Shown here: piece by piece, positions 44,590-47,200 of the stretch
How the letters are laid out: every line of letters starts with the position of its first letter
Numbering within the stretch: position 1 is the stretch's first letter
Notes under the pieces: generated by a model
The model's input: only the letters and a program-made list of their open reading frames with translations
Databases searched by the model: none
Told to the model about the DNA's origin: nothing
Source of the DNA: Archaeoglobus sp. JdFR-27
GTDB taxonomy: Archaea > Halobacteriota > Archaeoglobi > Archaeoglobales > Archaeoglobaceae
Length of the DNA stretch: 47,200 bases
Direction: 5' to 3'
NCBI GenBank assembly: GCA_002011235.1
Contig: MTMO01000044.1
Location: 79,025 to 126,224 of the forward strand
Made by a program: the position numbers and the translations under genes

Positions 44590-44943
44590 TTTTCAATCCT
44601 CCTTTCCTTAACTCTTAGCCTTATTCCTATTTATTCTTCTTTATTGGATCAAGAACGATGCAAATCTTTAAAAGATTGTGGTTTAAATTTAGATAAAGGT
44701 AGTTACGTCGCTCTTTAAAAAGACCTAGCTTAATCGAATCTTATACCCTCAATTTTTTACTTCTCTATAAATTGTTTTTTGTAAACCATTGACTTAATCG
44801 AGCATTCAGATTTAACTCCTTAAAACTGAGTCACTCCTGAAGTTCTCTAAGAATTCTTCTAAGAGTTCTTGACTTATCTCCATCTCTGATGATAGAAGGA
44901 TGACTTAAAAATAATTTTTAATCCTTTTACCCTTTCATCCTTT
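44590..44943. other. 354-base gap upstream of the cupin gene
   Basis: AT-rich, no coding frame of note. A possible cassette boundary GTTAAGG (minus strand, 44612-44606) lies next to the cupin RBS. Imperfect AGAATTCTTCT/AGAGTTCT palindromic bits occur near 44850, and CCTTTTCATCCTTT repeats run into the 3' end of the acyl-CoA ligase gene. Nothing else seen. Confidence 0.5.
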
Positions 44944-46494
44944 TCATCCTTTCTCTTTCTCCTTGAGCACCCTCCTCAGAACCTTCCCTGCAGGAGATCT
45001 AGGGATGCTGTCAACGAATTCGACCTCCCTTATTCTCTTGTATTCAGCTATTCTTCCTCTCATCCACTCAATGAGTTCTTTTTCCCTGACTTTTCCCTTG
45101 TATTCATCTTTCAAGGCCACAAATGCCTTTGGGATCTCTCCTGCAACTGGATCTGGTTTGCCGATAACTGCAGCATCAAATACCGCTGGGTGCTTGAGCA
45201 GCAATCCCTCCACCTCTGCCGGAGCAACGGTATGTCCCTTGTACTTTATCACCTCTTTTATCCTGTCGATGAGGTGGTGGTAGCCCTCTTCATCGATATA
45301 CCCGAGATCGCCGGTTCTGAGCCATTTTTGTCCTGCAATTTCAATGAATCCCTCATCAGGGTGATTGAGGTAGCCCTTCATTATGTTCGGCCCTCTCAGG
45401 ACTATCTCTCCGAGCTCACCTGGGCCAACCTCTCTTCCATCCTGATCGATAACCTTTACTTCAACATCGGACAAAGCTATCCCCTGAGTTTCTGGCCTGT
45501 TCGCATAGAATGGATTCAACGCGACGCAGGGCGATGCCTCGGTCATCCCCCAGCCATGCTGGAAGATCAGAGAATCGTTGTTGCATTTCTTTTTGAGAAT
45601 CGGCTTTATCCTTCTCATAACATCCTCGGGCACGGGAGCAGCTCCAATGATCGCAAGCCTCCAGGAACTCCAGTCGTAGCTTCTCTCGCTCTTCTCAAGA
45701 AAATCGGTGAGGTAGATGATCATCGCTGCTGTTGTTCCGATAACGGTAACCTTATATCTATCTACAAGCTCGCAGAAGTCCCTAACATCAAATCTCTTCA
45801 TGATTACGAAGCTAACCCCCGTCCATACCCCGCCAAGCATTAGCATGTGCAAGGCATAGGAATGATAGAGGGGAAGTGTTATAAGCGAAACATCATTCTC
45901 GTGGATCTCCGAAGCTACCGCAAACTGAATCGCATTTGAGACAGCGTTATAGTGGGTGAGCATAACACCCTTCGGAGTTCCAGTCGTTCCTGCGGTGTAG
46001 GGAATAACGGCAATATCCTCCTTTGGATTGATTTCAGAGCTTAAAGGCTTTCGAAGCACTTTAAAGATGGCATTCACTTCGCTTTTCCCTATAACTATAC
46101 TCTCAACCTTCAACCCCAGATTCCTCACAATCGGATATAGGCTCTCATCAACCACTATGCCTTTTGCTCCGCTATCTTTCAGGTGGAATTCCAGTTCATA
46201 CTCCTTGAAGAGCGGGCTCAGCGGAATAACTGTGCATCCAGCCCTTATTATCCCGAAGTAGGCTATAATCCACTCGATGCTGTTTGAGGCGTAGATTGCT
46301 ATTCTGTCTCCTTCTTTCATTCCAAGCTCTCTCAACTTGGAGGCGAATCCATCAACCTTTGAATTGAATTCGCTGTAGGTAAGCTCGTAAGGATAGAGGA
46401 AAGCGAGCTTATCACAGCGTTCAGCGGTTTCCTGCAGAACCTGGTCAACTCCCATTAAGGGATAATAAAGGTGGGGTCTTTTCAGATAAACCAT
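44944..46494 (-). CDS. AMP-dependent acyl-CoA synthetase/ligase
   Basis: Class I adenylate-forming enzyme of 516 aa, only distantly like the first ligase in the window. ATP loop YTAGTTGTPKGVMLTH near residues 167-182, A5 motif GWGMTE near 320, A7 RTGDLGYIDEEG near 401, A8 DRIKEVIKYKGHTVAPAEVE near 414, and the A10 lysine in PRSPAGKVLRR near 500. The motif set and LPLYHSYAL near 209 match 4-coumarate/fatty acyl-CoA ligases, so a medium- or long-chain or aromatic acid is the likely substrate. ATG 46494 is used; the flanking island genes end at 44590. Confidence 0.93.
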   Translation of the reverse strand: MVYLKRPHLYYPLMGVDQVLQETAERCDKLAFLYPYELTYSEFNSKVDGFASKLRELGMKEGDRIAIYASNSIEWIIAYFGIIRAGCTVIPLSPLFKEYELEFHLKDSGAKGIVVDESLYPIVRNLGLKVESIVIGKSEVNAIFKVLRKPLSSEINPKEDIAVIPYTAGTTGTPKGVMLTHYNAVSNAIQFAVASEIHENDVSLITLPLYHSYALHMLMLGGVWTGVSFVIMKRFDVRDFCELVDRYKVTVIGTTAAMIIYLTDFLEKSERSYDWSSWRLAIIGAAPVPEDVMRRIKPILKKKCNNDSLIFQHGWGMTEASPCVALNPFYANRPETQGIALSDVEVKVIDQDGREVGPGELGEIVLRGPNIMKGYLNHPDEGFIEIAGQKWLRTGDLGYIDEEGYHHLIDRIKEVIKYKGHTVAPAEVEGLLLKHPAVFDAAVIGKPDPVAGEIPKAFVALKDEYKGKVREKELIEWMRGRIAEYKRIREVEFVDSIPRSPAGKVLRRVLKEKEKG

Positions 46495-46826
46495 GGAGAG
46501 AGATTATAGTTGAGGATGATAAAATGTTTTTGATAGATACGGGTAAGAGTGGCTAGAGACGAAAAGTCTGTTTAAGTTAATATGTATTAAGCATTAAACA
46601 TTAAATAAGAATTAGTTAATCTGAACCGGAAAGAGTCCGAATAGAACCAGAGCTAACCGAGCTTCAGAGGACACACTCCATGCTTTACTCACTCTGACGA
46701 GGTCGCTCGTTAAAGGAAGGAAATTGCCAGCATGTTGAATCGAAATCTAATTTCGGTGAGAAACCAATACAGGTGTTAGGGGTTCCATGGGTTGAGGGTG
46801 TTTCGGGACTAAAGGGAGGTTACAAG
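46495..46826. other. 332-base gap with a GC-richer unassigned block
   Basis: 46495-46620 is AT-rich and empty apart from promoter-like DNA. From about 46625 to 46826 base composition becomes more GC-rich and one plus-strand frame is open in two pieces broken by a TGA (EPERVRIEPELTELQRTHSM, then SLKEGNCQHVESKSNFGEKP). A hairpin CGAAAT-CTA-ATTTCG sits inside. It may be the tail of a decayed mobile-element gene or an RNA; I cannot assign it. Confidence 0.3.
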
Positions 46827-47200
46827 CTACTGCAAAAGCCTACGAAATGCTCTGCGTAAATAGGCTGGCGCTAGGATTTCTCTTATCAGAAACGGTGAAT
46901 TGGAAAACTGAGTTGTTGAGAAGATAAGCTTTCCCTCAGTGTCTGGCACACTATGGGCAAGAGAATACTCAGTGATCCTTGCTGCGAGCTCTTCCTTGCC
47001 AAGTATTCTCAAGAACTGCTTAAGAACACTCTTAATTCGTTCTTTGTTGATACTTTCCACCAACAACCTCGATCTGCGAGAATCTCTATCAGCTTTTCCT
47101 CATCGATTTCTCCAAGTTCTACTCCAAATCTCTCGCAGAGGACTCTTAAGGAAACGAGTTCTCTATGAACTCTGGCAAAGCTTACACCATCAGCTATCCT
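46827..47200 (-). pseudogene. Unknown gene, frameshifted and cut by the window edge
   Basis: From the right edge one minus-strand frame reads FARVHRELVSLRVLCERFGV, then VELGEIDEEKLIEILADRG, and then turns to poor sequence; from there a neighbouring frame continues naturally as LLVESINKERIKSVLKQFLR and ILGKEELAARITEYS to a stop at 46827. One missing base in CGAGGTTGTTGG (about 47064-47076) would join them. The protein is helical and charged, with no motif I recognise. The N-terminus lies beyond the window. Confidence 0.5.

Noticed and set aside
45190-45843. Plus-strand 217-codon frame inside the second acyl-CoA ligase
   Set aside because: Antisense to a conserved enzyme, no recognisable domain; shadow frame.

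Overview
The window reads as chromosomal DNA of a hyperthermophilic euryarchaeon, most likely a member of the Archaeoglobales. The evidence is the large subunit of the archaeal D-family polymerase (DP2), archaeal RFC-large, GatD, sn-glycerol-1-phosphate dehydrogenase, the archaeal mevalonate/isoprenoid cluster, a tRNA initiator with an A1-U72 pair, AT-rich intergenic DNA with TATA/BRE promoters, and no CCA encoded in either tRNA. I do not name a species; this is inference from gene content.

Layout. 1-1100: truncated NfeD-type membrane protease, tRNA-Val(GAC), and a fragment running antisense into that tRNA that resembles the int(N) part of an SSV-type integrase. 1100-9960: acyl-CoA ligase, MaoC hydratase, a stand-alone primase-polymerase-like protein, RFC-large, archaeal tRNA methylthiotransferase, PurA and an MFS transporter. 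10000-17950: HSDR_N-like protein, a leftward run (regulator, DUF504, argH, gatD), dCMP deaminase, a convincing H/ACA guide sRNA on the minus strand (about 15007-15065), thioredoxin-like protein, HtpX and EgsA. 18240-20500: phosphoglycolate phosphatase and a broken membrane histidine kinase. 20600-25750: heme O synthase, RsbRD-like sensor, phosphoesterase, MoaE fusion, tRNA-iMet, NikR, SpoVG, TatD-like and metallo-beta-lactamase proteins. 25850-35530: DP2, a ThiI homologue lacking its PP-loop, PanE, a small exporter, then CBS-zinc ribbon / four-CBS / RNA ligase genes, and a predicted butyrate kinase. 35580-42370: NAD kinase-like protein, Memo, then mvk-fni-idsA-gltX, which makes IPP/DMAPP-derived lipid precursors (EgsA supplies the glycerol phosphate backbone).

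42390-47200 is accessory: a frameshifted Cas4-like gene whose Fe-S cysteines lie in another frame, a 700-base non-coding stretch with a C-rich sRNA candidate, two bacterial-looking genes (methyltransferase, cupin) flanked by integron attC-like core sites, a second acyl-CoA ligase, and a frameshifted unknown gene cut by the window edge.

The most interesting signals are the H/ACA sRNA transcription unit, the possible two-cassette integron-derived island, the C-rich small RNA, the int(N)-like remnant and the catalytically dead ThiI homologue. All are read by eye; folding, homology and transcript data were not available.
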